DNA of 64,000 nucleotides from Bradyrhizobium sp. 139 (lineage in GTDB: Bacteria; Pseudomonadota; Alphaproteobacteria; Rhizobiales; Xanthobacteraceae). The position numbers and the translations under genes are program-made. Below, piece by piece: positions 1 to 10,028 of the stretch. The notes under the pieces were generated by a model. It searched no databases and was not told the DNA's origin. It saw only the letters and a list, made by a program, of their open reading frames with translations. The stretch spans positions 1 through 64,000 of the forward strand of contig NZ_JADPKS010000008.1 in NCBI RefSeq assembly GCF_023074175.1, read 5' to 3'. The stretch's first letter is position 1. Every line of letters starts with the position of its first letter.

Positions 1-197
1 TCGAACCCGTGATCGGCCATCTCAAAGCCGAGCATCGAATGGGCCGAAACTATCTCTGGTACCGCCAAGGCGACGCTGCCAACGCCATCCTCGCAGCTGC
101 CGGCTACAACTTCCGCCGCCTGATCCGCAGGCTCAGGCTTTTGTTGTGCCAGATACTCCTCGCCCTTATGGCAACGATTCAACCCGCTCCGGCTTAA
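1..197 (+). pseudogene. IS5-family-like transposase, C-terminal part only
   Basis: The frame is open from the window edge and ends at TAA 195-197. It reads EPVIGHLKAEHRMGRN, then YLWYRQGDAANAILAAAGYN and an Arg/Leu-rich tail. This resembles the C-terminal end of DDE transposases of the IS5 group, where the last catalytic Glu lies in a similar 'E-x-x-[IV]-x-x-x-K' context. Only about 65 residues are inside the window, so it cannot be judged whether the element is complete to the left. It ends 84 bp from the stop of the convergent polyamine-binding protein gene, so an insertion sequence borders that operon. The family assignment rests on recognition of the sequence. Confidence 0.7.
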
Positions 198-280
198 AAC
201 CGGCGTTCTTCACGGACGACTCGATACCAGCCGAATCCGCTCCCGTGGGCGATTGCAGATGAGGTGCCTACACCCCTCCC

Positions 281-1393
281 TCACCGCCCCGTCTTCACCC
301 TGATCCACAACCGGTTGATCACCCGCTGCGTCGCGGGATCCCGGGCGGTGATGACGAACAGCTTTGCGAGCGTGGCCTCGTCCGGATAGATGTTCTTGTC
401 GCCAAGGATTTTCGGATCGACCAGCTTCTGACTGGCGAGGTTGCCATTCGCATAAGACAGATAGTTCGAGTTCTTGGCTGCGACGTCCGGGCGGTAAAGA
501 TAGTTGATCAGCTGGTAGGCCTCACTGACGTTCTTCGCGTCCGCGGGGATCGCCAGATTGTCGAAGAACATCTGCGCGCCCTCCTTCGGGATCGCGTAGC
601 CGATCTCGACGCCGCTTTTCGCTTCCGCCGCCCGCGCGCGGGCCTGCATGATGTCGCCGGACCAGCCGACCACGAAGCAGATCTCGCCGGTGGCGAGCGC
701 GCTGAGATATTCGGAGGAGTGAAATTTTCGCACGAAGGGCCGAACCTTGGCCACGGCGTCCGCGGCCTTCTCCAGGTCCGCCTGCTTGGTCGAGTTCGGA
801 TCGAGCCCGAGATAGTTCAGCGCCGCCGGAAAGATGTCGTCGGCGGAGTCGAGCATGTGGACGCCGCAATCCGTAAATTTTGCCAAATTCTCCGGCTTGA
901 AGACGATGTCCCAGCTGTCGATCTTCGCATCGGGGCCGAGGATCTGCTTCACCTTGCCGACGTTGTAGCCGATGCCCGTCGTACCCCACATGTAGCTGGC
1001 GGCGTAGACGTTGCCGGGATCGTAAATGCCAAGGCGCCCGGTCACCACCGGCCAGGCATTGCCAAGGTTCGGCAGCTTCGACTTGTCGAGCCTCTGGAAG
1101 ATGTTGGCCTTGATCTGGCGCTGGAGGAAATAGGCCGTGGGCACCACGACGTCGTAGCCGGACTTGCCGGCCATCAGGCGCGTCTCCAGCGTCTCGTTGG
1201 CATCGAAGGTGTCGTAGACCACCTTGATGCCGGTCTCCTTGGTGAAGGCCTCAAGGACATCAGGCGCCATGTAGTTGGACCAGTTGTAGAAGTTGACCAC
1301 CCGCTCCTCGGCACTTGCAGGGGCGGACAACAACGTCAGCGCCGCGGCGATTGCAAAACCGAGGCAAAACCTCGAGCGGCTGACGGTCGTCAT
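281..1393 (-). CDS. potF: Polyamine (putrescine-type) ABC transporter substrate-binding protein, PotF/PotD family
   Basis: 370 aa periplasmic binding protein. Residues 1-28 form a signal peptide (Arg-rich start, Leu/Ala core, cleavage near APASAEE). The mature start VVNFYNWSNYM is the family hallmark, followed by 'DTFDANETLETRLMAGKSGYDVVVPT', split here as DTFDANETLE then TRLMAGKSGYD. Length matches PotF proteins. It is the last gene of a minus-strand operon, 6 bp after the aminotransferase stop. No ABC ATPase or permease gene lies beside it, and an IS remnant begins 84 bp downstream, so the rest of the transporter is elsewhere or lost. The exact polyamine bound is not determined by the sequence. 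Confidence 0.88.
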   Translation of the reverse strand: MTTVSRSRFCLGFAIAAALTLLSAPASAEERVVNFYNWSNYMAPDVLEAFTKETGIKVVYDTFDANETLETRLMAGKSGYDVVVPTAYFLQRQIKANIFQRLDKSKLPNLGNAWPVVTGRLGIYDPGNVYAASYMWGTTGIGYNVGKVKQILGPDAKIDSWDIVFKPENLAKFTDCGVHMLDSADDIFPAALNYLGLDPNSTKQADLEKAADAVAKVRPFVRKFHSSEYLSALATGEICFVVGWSGDIMQARARAAEAKSGVEIGYAIPKEGAQMFFDNLAIPADAKNVSEAYQLINYLYRPDVAAKNSNYLSYANGNLASQKLVDPKILGDKNIYPDEATLAKLFVITARDPATQRVINRLWIRVKTGR

Positions 1394-1399
1394 CCTGGC

Positions 1400-2578
1400 C
1401 TACCTCTTGCGCCCGCGCACCGCGTCGGACAGCCGCTCCAGTGCGGTGTCGAGGGTCTGGTCCTTCTTGGCGAAGCAGAAGCGGACCACCGAAGTCACCG
1501 GATCCTGTTCGTAGAACGCCGAGACCGGGATCGCCGCAACCTTGTAGTCCTTCACGATCCGCCAGCAGAACTCGGTGTCGCTCTCGTTGAGCCCGAGCGG
1601 CGACAGGTCGACGGTGAGGAAATAGGTGCCCTGCGACTTCAGCACGGGGAAGCCGAGGCTCTCCAGTCCCTTGGCGAGGCGGTCCCTGCTCCGCGTCAGA
1701 TCCTTGCGCATCGACAGGAAGTAGTCGTCGGACTTGCCGAGCCCATAGGCGACGGCGGCCTGGAGGTTCGGGGCGGTGGTGAAGGTCAGGAACTGATGCA
1801 CCTTGGCCGCAACCCGAAGCAGCGGCGGCGCGGCGCAGACGAAGCCGATCTTCCAGCCCGTCAGCGAGAAGATCTTGCCGGCCGAGCCGACCTTGACGGT
1901 GCGCTCGCGCATGCCGGGGATGGTGATCAGCGGGATGTGCTTGTGCTCGTCGAAAGTGACGTGCTCCCAGACCTCGTCGCAGATCGCGATGACGTCGAAC
2001 TCCTGGCAGTAGCGCGCAAGCAGCTCAAGGTCCTCGCGCGGATAGACCACCGCGGACGGATTCAGGGGATTGTTGAATAGCACCGCCTTGGTCTTTGAAT
2101 TGAAGACGCTTTTCAGCATGTCCTCATTCAGCCGCCAGTGCGGCGGCTCAAGCCGCACGAGGCGCGGAATGCCGCCGGCCTGACGGATGATCGGCAGATA
2201 GGAATCATAGACCGGCTGGAAGCAGACCACCTCGTCGCCGGGCTGGACCACTGCGAGAATGGCCGAGGTCAGCGCCTCGGTGCCGCCGGAGGTCACCATC
2301 ACCTCGCTCATCGGATCGAGCTTGAGGCCATGCCAGTGGCCGTAATGGGTGGCGATCGCCTGGCGCAGTTCCGGCAGGCCCATCATTGAGGGGTACTGGT
2401 TGTACCCGTTCAGCGAGGCGTCGGCCGCGGCGCGGCGGATGTCCTCAGGGCCGGGATCGTCAGGGAAACCCTGGCCGAGATTGATGGCGTCGTTGTCGCG
2501 CGCGGCCTGCGACATCGCCTCGAAGATGGTGACGGGAAGGTCGGCAAAGACCTTGTTCAGCGAAGAGCTTTTGGACAT
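1400..2578 (-). CDS. Fold type I PLP-dependent aminotransferase (class I/II)
   Basis: 392 aa cytoplasmic aminotransferase. Visible motifs are NLGQGFPD near residues 33-40, TSGGTEA (97-103) for PLP phosphate binding, NNPLNPS (169-175) with the conserved Asn-Pro pair, and SAGKIFSLTGWKIG, in which Lys235 should form the Schiff base with PLP. The overall pattern is closest to kynurenine/glutamine transaminase-like and methionine aminotransferase (YbdL) enzymes, so an aromatic or sulfur amino acid is a reasonable substrate guess. It sits 8 bp after the rhodanese gene and 6 bp before potF. The start follows from the N-terminal alignment with that family. Confidence 0.88.
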   Translation of the reverse strand: MSKSSSLNKVFADLPVTIFEAMSQAARDNDAINLGQGFPDDPGPEDIRRAAADASLNGYNQYPSMMGLPELRQAIATHYGHWHGLKLDPMSEVMVTSGGTEALTSAILAVVQPGDEVVCFQPVYDSYLPIIRQAGGIPRLVRLEPPHWRLNEDMLKSVFNSKTKAVLFNNPLNPSAVVYPREDLELLARYCQEFDVIAICDEVWEHVTFDEHKHIPLITIPGMRERTVKVGSAGKIFSLTGWKIGFVCAAPPLLRVAAKVHQFLTFTTAPNLQAAVAYGLGKSDDYFLSMRKDLTRSRDRLAKGLESLGFPVLKSQGTYFLTVDLSPLGLNESDTEFCWRIVKDYKVAAIPVSAFYEQDPVTSVVRFCFAKKDQTLDTALERLSDAVRGRKR

Positions 2579-2586
2579 CGGCCCGA

Positions 2587-2925
2587 TCAGCCGCCGATCT
2601 TGCTGGGAAGACCCGCCGCCTTCCAGCCGAGCATACCGCCGGCCAGATGCTTGTCGTAAGGCAGCCCCGCCGCTTGCGCCGCGAGCGAAGCCGTCACCGA
2701 GCGCTTGCCCGAGCGGCAGGCGAACACGACCTCCTTGCCGGCGGGATCGGGGATCGCCTTGGGATCGAAGGTCGAGAGCGGCACCACGACACCATAGGGA
2801 TAGGCCTCGGCCTCGACCTCGTTCGGCTCGCGAACATCGACGAGCAGATAGCGGCCCTCCGCGACACCCTTGGAGACCTCGTCCGGGGTCAGATCCTGTA
2901 CCTGGTTTGCCACATCATCCTCCAA
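2587..2925 (-). CDS. Single-domain rhodanese-like sulfurtransferase
   Basis: 112 aa. The rhodanese fold is shown by LLVDVREPNEVE near residue 27 and by the active-site loop CRSGKRS starting at Cys70, which would carry the persulfide. It ends in a GGMLGWKAAGLP element typical of the last helix. It has no signal peptide or membrane segment, so it is cytoplasmic. It is the first gene of the rhodanese-aminotransferase-potF operon. The donor and acceptor of sulfur cannot be read from sequence. Confidence 0.88.
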   Translation of the reverse strand: MEDDVANQVQDLTPDEVSKGVAEGRYLLVDVREPNEVEAEAYPYGVVVPLSTFDPKAIPDPAGKEVVFACRSGKRSVTASLAAQAAGLPYDKHLAGGMLGWKAAGLPSKIGG

Positions 2926-3071
2926 CGTCGCCGCCGCATGCCGGGGTGATCCCGGCGGGCGGCAACCTCGCCTCTCGGTGAGCGAAAATCAAGCGCTACA
3001 AAGGCTTGAGCCGCGCAGCGCAAGTTAAAGCTAAATCGCAGCGACTTGAAGCGCGACCTTCAACCGGCGGA

Positions 3072-5000
3072 TCAGATCGCCACCTGGGTTCCGACCTCGA
3101 CCACGCGGCCGCTGGGGATCTGGAAATAGTCGGTGGCATCGTTGGCGGAGCGGCTGAGCGAGATGAACAGCCGGTCCTGCCAGCGCGGCATGCCGGAATG
3201 GGCGGCGGGCTTGAGCGCCCGCCGCGACAGGAAGAACGAGGTCGACATGATGTCGAATTGCCAGCCGAGCTTGCGCGCGATCGCCAGCGCCTTCGGCACA
3301 TTGGGCGATTCCATGAAGCCGAACTTCAGCGTGACCTTGGAGAAGGTCGGGCTGATCTGCTCCAGCCTCACGCGCTCGGCCGGATCGATGCGCGGGGTCT
3401 GCGCGGTCTCGATGGTGAGAATGACATTCTTCTCATGCAGCACCTTGTAGTGTTTCAGACTGTGCATCAGCGCGGTCGGCGCGCTGAGCGGGTCTGAGGT
3501 CAGGAACACAGCGGTGCCGGGCACCCGCTGCGGCGGCCGCTTCTCCAGCATCGCGACGAGGTCTGCGAGCGGAAATTCGAGCTTGCGCGACTTCTCGAAC
3601 AGCAGCCGGCTACCGCGCCGCCACGTGTACATCAGCATGATCATGATGGCGCCCAGCGCCAGCGGCACCCAGCCGCCCTCGAACACCTTGAGCAGGTTCG
3701 CGGCCAGGAAAGTCAAGTCGAGGCACAGGAACGGTATGATCAGGGCGGCGGCAGCGAACGGCGACCACCTCCAGACCCTCCAGATCACGACGAAACCCAT
3801 CATCGCCGTAACCACCATGGTCCCGGTGACCGATATGCCATAGGCCGACGCCAGCGCGCTGGAGGAGCGGAACAGCAGCACCAGCAGCACCACCGCGACC
3901 AGCAGAAGCTGGTTGATGCGCGGGATGAATATCTGGCCGGAATGGGCTTCAGACGTATGGCGAATTTCAAACCGCGGCAGCAGCCCGAGTTGGATCGCCT
4001 GGCGCGTCAGCGAATAGGCGCCGGTGATCACGGCCTGGCTCGCGATCACAGTGGCTGCAGTGGCGAGCACGACCATGCAGCCGCGAAAAAAGCCTTGCGG
4101 GAAGAGCTGAAAGAACGGGCTCACGATCGCGCCGGGATCGCCGAGGACGAGAGCGCCCTGACCGAGATAGTTCAGCGCCAGCGACGGCAGCACGATGAAC
4201 AGCCAGGCGGTCTGGATCGGCCGCTTGCCGAAATGGCCGAGGTCGGCATAGAGCGCCTCGGCACCGGTGACCGCCAGGAACACGGCGCCCAGCGTCACGA
4301 AGCCGATGATCCCGTGGTGGAACATGAAGGACACGGCGTAGAGCGGGTTCAGTGCGAACAGCACCTGCGGCTGCTCGATGATCGGGTGGATTGCCGCGCT
4401 CGCTATCACCGCGAACCAGACGCACATGATCGGACCGAAGAAGGCGGCGACGCGGGCAGTGCCGCGCGACTGCACGGCGAACAGGCCAACCAGGATGATC
4501 ACGGTCAGCGGCACGATGTAGGGCTCGAAGTGCAGGGTGACGTCCTTCATGCCTTCGATCGCCGACAGCACCGAGAGCGCCGGCGTGATCACGGCGTCAC
4601 CGTAGAACAGGGCCCCGGAAATGATGCCGAGCAGGACAATGGTCACCCCGCGCGTTCCGAGCGCGCGCTGGGCCAGCGCCATTAGCGCCAGCGTGCCGCC
4701 CTCGCCATTGTTGTCGGCACGGAGCAGGATCACCACGTATTTGAGCGTCACCACGATGATGAGCGCCCACAGGATCAGCGAGAGCACGCCAAGCACGGCC
4801 GCCGGCGTCGGCACCCCCTCCACGCCCGAGGCCGCCATCACCGCCTCGCGGAACGCGTAGAGCGGGCTGGTACCGATATCGCCATAGACGACGCCGATGC
4901 TGCCGAGCGTCAGCGCACCGAAACGGGCGGTGGTGTGGGCGTCGCCATGCCCATTGGCCGCCGCCGTTTCCGGGGCGGAAATCGCTACATCACTTCTCAT
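3072..5000 (-). CDS. kup: Kup/KUP-family potassium uptake protein, copy 1
   Basis: 642 aa inner-membrane K+ uptake protein, normal Kup length. The start of the transport domain, [20 protein letters not shown], carries the family-defining DIGTSPLYA motif. About twelve hydrophobic segments fill residues 30-460, and a soluble C-terminal domain of about 170 residues follows, ending in [32 protein letters not shown] is also conserved. A polar 27-residue N-terminal tail precedes the first helix. A second kup lies directly upstream on the same strand, 141 bp away, suggesting tandem duplication. Both may form one transcription unit, although the gap is large enough for a separate promoter. Confidence 0.95.
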   Translation of the reverse strand: MRSDVAISAPETAAANGHGDAHTTARFGALTLGSIGVVYGDIGTSPLYAFREAVMAASGVEGVPTPAAVLGVLSLILWALIIVVTLKYVVILLRADNNGEGGTLALMALAQRALGTRGVTIVLLGIISGALFYGDAVITPALSVLSAIEGMKDVTLHFEPYIVPLTVIILVGLFAVQSRGTARVAAFFGPIMCVWFAVIASAAIHPIIEQPQVLFALNPLYAVSFMFHHGIIGFVTLGAVFLAVTGAEALYADLGHFGKRPIQTAWLFIVLPSLALNYLGQGALVLGDPGAIVSPFFQLFPQGFFRGCMVVLATAATVIASQAVITGAYSLTRQAIQLGLLPRFEIRHTSEAHSGQIFIPRINQLLLVAVVLLVLLFRSSSALASAYGISVTGTMVVTAMMGFVVIWRVWRWSPFAAAALIIPFLCLDLTFLAANLLKVFEGGWVPLALGAIMIMLMYTWRRGSRLLFEKSRKLEFPLADLVAMLEKRPPQRVPGTAVFLTSDPLSAPTALMHSLKHYKVLHEKNVILTIETAQTPRIDPAERVRLEQISPTFSKVTLKFGFMESPNVPKALAIARKLGWQFDIMSTSFFLSRRALKPAAHSGMPRWQDRLFISLSRSANDATDYFQIPSGRVVEVGTQVAI

Positions 5001-5141
5001 GGGAGAGCCTGAAGGCCTCTAAAGAATGCTTCACTGCACAACGGCGGAAGAGCGCGCGGCTTATAGTCCTGCGCAGCCGGCATAGCCTAGCCCGATTCTG
5101 GGCCGTTGCCATGCAAATATGCATGGGTGCGCCAATTGCGC

Positions 5142-7040
5142 TCAGATGGTGACCTGGGTGCCGACTTCAACCACCCGTCCCGTGGGAATCTGGAAATAGT
5201 CGGTGGCGTCGTTGGCGGATCGGCTCAGCGCGATGAAGAGGTGATCCTGCCACAGCGGCATGCCCGACTGGGCCGAGGCCTTGAGCGACCGTCGCGACAC
5301 GAAGAACGAGGTCGACATGATGTCGAACTGCCAGCCCTGCTTGCGCGCGATCGCGAGCGCCTTGGGCACGTTCGGCTGCTCCATGTAACCGAAGCGCAGC
5401 CGGACCTTGGAGAACTTGTCGCTGATCTTCTCCATCCTGAACCGCTCGGACAGCTCGACCCGCGGCGTATGCGCGGTCTCGATGGTCAGGACCACATTGT
5501 GCTCGTGCAGCACCTTGTTGTGCTTGAGATTATGCAGCAGCGCGGTCGGCACGAAGGCGGGATCGCTGGTCAGGAACACCGCGGTGCCCTTGACGATGTG
5601 CGGCGGCCGCTTCTCCAGACTCCGGATCAGATCGTCGAGCGGTACCTCGATCCGGCGCGTCTTCTGGATCAGAATTCCCGAGCCCCGGCGCCAGGTCCAG
5701 ATCGTCGCCGCCATGCCCGCGCCGAACAACAGTGGCACCCAGGCGCCTTCGAGCAGCTTCAACAGATTTGCGCTGAAGAAGGTCATATCGACCACGACGA
5801 AGGGCATGATCACCGCCGCGGCCGTCGCGGCGCGCCAGTTCCATAACTTCCAGATCACGATGAATCCCATGATGCCGTCGGCAACCATGGTGGTGGAGAC
5901 CGCAATGCCGTAGGCCGAGGCCAGATTGCTGGGGGTACGGAACAACAGCACCAGCAGCATCACGCCGATCAGGAGCAGCCGGTTCACGCGGGGCAGATAG
6001 ATCTGGCCGGCATGGGTCTCGGAGGTGTAGCGCACCTCGAAGCGCGGCAAGAGGCCAAGCTGAACCGCCTGATAGACCAGCGAATAGGCGCCGGTGATCA
6101 CGGCTTGGCTCGCGATCACTGTCGCGGCCGTCGCAAGTCCGACCAGCGGAAGCACCAGATACTCGGGCACCATCCGATAGAACGAGTGTTCAATCGCGCT
6201 GGGATCGGACAGCACCAGCGCGCCCTGTCCGAAATAGTTGATCAGAAGCGAGGGCAGCACGAAGAACATCCAGGCCGACTGGATCGGCTTGCGGCCGAAA
6301 TGGCCGAGATCGGCATAGAGCGCCTCGCCGCCGGTCACCGCCAGGAAGACCGCGCCGAGTGTCACGAGGCCGATCGTGCCGTGCGAGAGCAGGAAATGCA
6401 CCGCGTAATAGGGATTGATGGCCGCGAGCACCGAGGGATCGTCGGAGATGTGGACGATGCCCATCACCGCCAGACAGGTGAACCAGACCACCATGACCGG
6501 TCCGAAGGCGGACGCCACCAGCGCTGTCCCCTTGCTCTGGACCGCAAACAGCAGGGCCAGGATGAGAACGGTGAGCGGTACGACATAGTGCTCGAAGGCG
6601 GGCGTCGCGAGCTTCAGGCCCTCGACCGCAGACAGCACCGAGATCGCCGGCGTGATCATGGAATCGCCGATGAACATGGAGGCGCCGACCACGCCGAGCG
6701 CGAGCAGGAACCAGCTCCGCCGTCCGAGCGCGCGCTGGCCAAGCGCCATCAGCGAAAGCGTCCCGCCCTCCCCGTTATTGTCGGCGCGCAGCAGCAGCAG
6801 CACGTATTTGGCGGTGACGACGATAAAGAGCGCCCACAGGATCAGCGAGAGCACGCCCAGAACGATGACCCGCGAGACCGGCTCGCCGTGGGCCGCGCCC
6901 CTGACGGCCTCATGGAATGCGTAGAGCGGCGATGTGCCGATATCGCCGAAGACGACGCCGATGCTCCCGAGCGTCAGGCCCCAGAAACCCGAGGTGACCG
7001 GCCCTTCCTGAGTCTCGGTCGATGTGATGCTCGCCGTCAT
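5142..7040 (-). CDS. kup: Kup/KUP-family potassium uptake protein, copy 2
   Basis: 632 aa paralogue of the adjacent Kup, with the same architecture: [14 protein letters not shown] near the N-terminus, [17 protein letters not shown], about twelve membrane helices and a cytoplasmic C-terminal domain ending [17 protein letters not shown]. Differences are spread along the whole length, including the N-terminal tail and the helix after GVVGASMF, so the duplication is old rather than recent. Its upstream region contains a dispersed palindromic repeat and then the motB stop, so it most likely has its own promoter in 7041-7220. Confidence 0.95.
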   Translation of the reverse strand: MTASITSTETQEGPVTSGFWGLTLGSIGVVFGDIGTSPLYAFHEAVRGAAHGEPVSRVIVLGVLSLILWALFIVVTAKYVLLLLRADNNGEGGTLSLMALGQRALGRRSWFLLALGVVGASMFIGDSMITPAISVLSAVEGLKLATPAFEHYVVPLTVLILALLFAVQSKGTALVASAFGPVMVVWFTCLAVMGIVHISDDPSVLAAINPYYAVHFLLSHGTIGLVTLGAVFLAVTGGEALYADLGHFGRKPIQSAWMFFVLPSLLINYFGQGALVLSDPSAIEHSFYRMVPEYLVLPLVGLATAATVIASQAVITGAYSLVYQAVQLGLLPRFEVRYTSETHAGQIYLPRVNRLLLIGVMLLVLLFRTPSNLASAYGIAVSTTMVADGIMGFIVIWKLWNWRAATAAAVIMPFVVVDMTFFSANLLKLLEGAWVPLLFGAGMAATIWTWRRGSGILIQKTRRIEVPLDDLIRSLEKRPPHIVKGTAVFLTSDPAFVPTALLHNLKHNKVLHEHNVVLTIETAHTPRVELSERFRMEKISDKFSKVRLRFGYMEQPNVPKALAIARKQGWQFDIMSTSFFVSRRSLKASAQSGMPLWQDHLFIALSRSANDATDYFQIPTGRVVEVGTQVTI

Positions 7041-7218
7041 GTGAGACTAGAAACGCTTCTTCCCGAGAATTGATCCGGCGCCTTTCGACCGTTCCGGCGC
7101 GCCTGTCAATCGGTACACCCACCATAGCAGGCGCCGGGCAGATGCTGTGACGGCACGGCAACGGTCGTCGCCAGCGCGACGACATGCCTCAGGTAAGGTG
7201 GTAGCGCAAGTGCCCGAG

Positions 7219-7318
7219 AGCCTCTCCGTTCCGATTGAATCGGAACGGGGCTCCAGATTCTTCATTTGATGCATTTTCCTCCCGCGAACCGGCGTCCTCT
7301 TCGCGGGAAACGTTTTAG
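7219..7318. repeat. Bradyrhizobium-type dispersed intergenic repeat with two hairpins
   Basis: The unit contains two perfect inverted repeats: a 10 bp stem at 7226-7235/7239-7248 (loop TGA) and an 8 bp stem at 7281-7288/7300-7307. The order (CCGTTCCGAT hairpin, then an AT-rich stretch, then a GCGAACCGG-type hairpin and AAACGTTTTAG) matches from memory a repeat found many times between genes in Bradyrhizobium. The second hairpin lies just past the motB stop and could also terminate motAB transcription, but no strong T-run follows on that strand. It fills much of the 274 bp motB-kup2 gap. Confidence 0.65.
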
Positions 7319-8145
7319 GGCTTCAAATTCGGCGGCAGCGGCGGATCTTCGCGCATCAGGGTGATGGTCACCCGCCGGTTGGCGGCGAGCGAGGGATCGT
7401 CCGGGAACAGCGGCTGGGTGTCCGCCTTGCCGGCGACAGCGAAGACGTGGGACGGCGGCAGGCCCTCGCGTTCGAGGATCTGGCGCACGGCATTGGCACG
7501 GTCGGCGGACAGATCGAAGGCGCCGTAATCGCTGCGGCTCGGCACGAAGCCGGCTGCGGTATGGCCGGCGATGGAGACGCGCAGCGGCGTCGCCTTGAGC
7601 GGAATCGCGAGCTTCTCGATCAGGCGGCGGGTGCGGTCATAGGGCACCTTGGAGCCGTCGGCGAACATCGAGCGGCCATCCTGGTCGATGATCTCGAGGT
7701 TGAGGCCCTGCTTGGTCTCCTCGAACATGATGTGCTTGGACATCTCGGTCAGTTCCGGCATGTCCTGCAAGGCCTGGCGCAGCGAGGCGGCGGCGAGCGC
7801 GAAGTTGCGGTCGACCTTGATCTTCGCCCCCGAGGTGCGGTCGCGATCCTCCTGGTCCGGCGTCGGCGTGTTGGAGGAATCCTCGGGCTGGATGTGGTCG
7901 ACGTTCTTCAGCCGCGGGCGCGTCGGCAGGCCGTCGGACTCGACGATGCCGGCGTAACGCGCTTCGGTCTGGACGCCGAAGGCATCGCGCATGGAGCCTG
8001 CGACGACCTTCAGCTTGTTGGCATCCTGGGTGGAGAACGCGACGAGCATCACGAAGAAGCTCATCATCAGGCCCATCAGGTCGGCGAAGGTCACGAACCA
8101 GCCGTGACCGCCTCCGTGTGAATCGCCACGCTTCTTCTTGGCCAT
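7315..8145 (-). CDS. motB: Flagellar stator protein MotB (OmpA-like peptidoglycan-binding)
   Basis: 276 aa. There is a short basic N-terminus, then one membrane helix starting FVTFADLMGLMMSFFVMLVA; Asp22 is the conserved ion-conducting residue of MotB/PomB. A linker of about 110 residues follows, and a C-terminal OmpA domain (about 150-270) with VSIAGHTAAG, LSADRANAVRQIL and NRRVTITL, which anchors the stator to peptidoglycan. It lies 23 bp after motA. No other flagellar gene is in the window, so the stator genes are separate from the main flagellar cluster. Confidence 0.92.
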   Translation of the reverse strand: MAKKKRGDSHGGGHGWFVTFADLMGLMMSFFVMLVAFSTQDANKLKVVAGSMRDAFGVQTEARYAGIVESDGLPTRPRLKNVDHIQPEDSSNTPTPDQEDRDRTSGAKIKVDRNFALAAASLRQALQDMPELTEMSKHIMFEETKQGLNLEIIDQDGRSMFADGSKVPYDRTRRLIEKLAIPLKATPLRVSIAGHTAAGFVPSRSDYGAFDLSADRANAVRQILEREGLPPSHVFAVAGKADTQPLFPDDPSLAANRRVTITLMREDPPLPPNLKP

Positions 8146-8168
8146 TGGTCAGACCCCGACGTCCGGCG

Positions 8169-8954
8169 CTACGCCGGAACCGGCTCGCCTTCGGCGTGGC
8201 GGTGCTTCTCGGGCAGATAGGCCAGCAGCATTTCGCGCACCAGCGTCGGGCTCTTGGAGTCGCGGATCATCAGGATGCCGTCGATGATCAGCGTGCGGTT
8301 GGTCTCCTCGTCCAGGAGCTTGCCATGCAGCTTGTCGGCAATCGGGGTACAGAAAAGGTTGGCGACAAGCGCGCCGTACAGCGTCGCGAGCAGCGCGGTG
8401 GCCATGAAGGGGCCGAGCTTGGAGGGGTCGGTCATGTTGGCGAACATCTGCACCATGCCGATCAGCGTGCCGACCATGCCGAAGGCAGGGGCGCAGTCGC
8501 CGATGGCGCGGTAGATCTTGCTGCCCTCGTCCAGGTGCATGAGGAAGTTGTCGCGGTCGCGCTCGAGATTGTCGCGGATGAAATCGAGGTCGTAGCCGTC
8601 GGCGACGAAGCGAATGCCCTTGGCCAGGAACGGCTCGTCCGTTTCCACCTTTTCCAGGCCCACCGGGCCCTGCTTGCGGGCGATCTCGGCGATGCGGGCG
8701 AGCTCGTCGACGAGGTCGTGCGCCGACAGACGGCTCATCGTGAAGGCAAACTTGGCGCCGAGCGGCAGGCCGTGGATCAGCGTCGAGAGCGGAAAGCGGA
8801 TCATGGTCGCTGCGGTCGATCCGCCGAAGATGATGATCATGGCATGTTCGGAGACGAACATGTGAAGATCGCCCCCCAGCAGCATCATCGTCGCAATGAC
8901 GATAATGCCCGCCACGAGGCCGACGCTCGTCATGATATCCATGGGAGACTCCAA
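8169..8954 (-). CDS. motA: Flagellar stator protein MotA
   Basis: 261 aa inner-membrane protein with four predicted helices: two near residues 10-55 (VGLVAGIIVIATMMLLGG, then FGGSTAATMIRFPL) and two near 155-205 (APAFGMVGTLIGMVQMFANM, then ALLATLYGALVANLF). The cytoplasmic loop between them has the family's charged rotor-contact region. The pattern GxxGTLIGMVQM with LATLYGAL is characteristic of the MotA/TolQ/ExbB superfamily and of short PomA-like MotAs. A second Met at codon 6 is an alternative start. It is the first gene of the motAB pair. Confidence 0.92.
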   Translation of the reverse strand: MESPMDIMTSVGLVAGIIVIATMMLLGGDLHMFVSEHAMIIIFGGSTAATMIRFPLSTLIHGLPLGAKFAFTMSRLSAHDLVDELARIAEIARKQGPVGLEKVETDEPFLAKGIRFVADGYDLDFIRDNLERDRDNFLMHLDEGSKIYRAIGDCAPAFGMVGTLIGMVQMFANMTDPSKLGPFMATALLATLYGALVANLFCTPIADKLHGKLLDEETNRTLIIDGILMIRDSKSPTLVREMLLAYLPEKHRHAEGEPVPA

Positions 8955-9148
8955 CGCGAACGCAACAACGGCCGTCCTGGCCGATGGCGCAGTCCAACCC
9001 CGAACCGCATCGAAAACCCTAGTGGGCCGCGATTAAAGACGCGTAAAGGTTAAGTTGGGACAGCGTGGCACGAACGCACGGCGAGCGCCCGGCCTTGCCG
9101 GTCGCCGACAGGAATCTCAACTCTTTGCTAACCATGATTGCGGCCGCA

Positions 9149-9973
9149 CTAGGGGGACAGGCCCGTCAGATCCAGGCTGAGCGCGCGCAGGCGCTTGCGT
9201 GCATCGGCATCGTAGGCCTGCGGATTGGCGCGTGCCTCGTTCATGCCGTTGAAGAACAGGCCGTTCATGCCAGCGACGTCGTCGCCTTCGACGAGGTGCA
9301 GGATCGCCGCACCGCCCTGCTCCACCGTCGAGATCGGCGCCATGCCGCCGGCACGCACCATCGTGGTATTCATGTAGGTCGCCGGGTGCAGCGAGTTCAC
9401 GGTGATGCCGGTATCCTCGAGCTCTTCAGCGAGATCGATCGTGAACATGATCTGCGCGAGCTTGCTCTGTGCATAGGCGCGCGAGCCGCTGTAGCCCTTG
9501 ATGATCATGACATCGTCGAAATCGATCGGATGCTGGCCGAGCGAAGCGACGTTGACGATGCGCGAAGGCGCCGCGGTCTGCAGCAGTGGCAACAACAGAT
9601 GAGCGAGCAGGAAGCCGGAGAGATAGTTCACGGCAAAGCGCAGCTCGTAGCCGTCGTTACTTTCCTGCCGCTGCGGCCCGTCGTTCTGCGAGCCGATGCC
9701 GGCGTTACTGATGAAGACGTCGAGACGCTGGTGATCGCGCTTCACGGCCTCGGCGAGTGCACGCGTACCCGACATCGACGACAGGTCGGCCTGGTAGAAG
9801 GTTGGCGCCGCGTGGCCTGCCTTCACGATTTCGTCGATCAGCGTCTTGGCGCGCGCGGCGTCGCGGCCATGGATCAGGACCCTCGCACCTGCTTCGGCCA
9901 GCCGGCGCGCGACGTGGCGGCCGACGCCGTCGGTCGAACCGGTGATCAGGACGGTCTTGCCATTCATCTTCAT
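9149..9973 (-). CDS. Short-chain dehydrogenase/reductase (SDR)
   Basis: 274 aa. The start at 9973 is chosen because GGAGG lies seven bases upstream of that ATG; the open frame extends further but its extra 41 codons have no homology-like features. TGSTDGVGR gives the TGxxxGxG nucleotide-binding motif, SNAG follows at about residue 90, the catalytic Ser lies in NVASLGQ, and Tyr/Lys lie in YAQSK. The C-terminal part resembles retinol dehydrogenase/WWOX-like SDRs. Substrate unknown. It is divergent from a small membrane protein gene 55 bp away. Confidence 0.88.
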   Translation of the reverse strand: MKMNGKTVLITGSTDGVGRHVARRLAEAGARVLIHGRDAARAKTLIDEIVKAGHAAPTFYQADLSSMSGTRALAEAVKRDHQRLDVFISNAGIGSQNDGPQRQESNDGYELRFAVNYLSGFLLAHLLLPLLQTAAPSRIVNVASLGQHPIDFDDVMIIKGYSGSRAYAQSKLAQIMFTIDLAEELEDTGITVNSLHPATYMNTTMVRAGGMAPISTVEQGGAAILHLVEGDDVAGMNGLFFNGMNEARANPQAYDADARKRLRALSLDLTGLSP

Positions 9974-10028
9974 TGTGCGCCCTCCGGCTGCGGCCCTGCG
10001 CCGCATCCGTGACGAGGAATCCTGCGAT

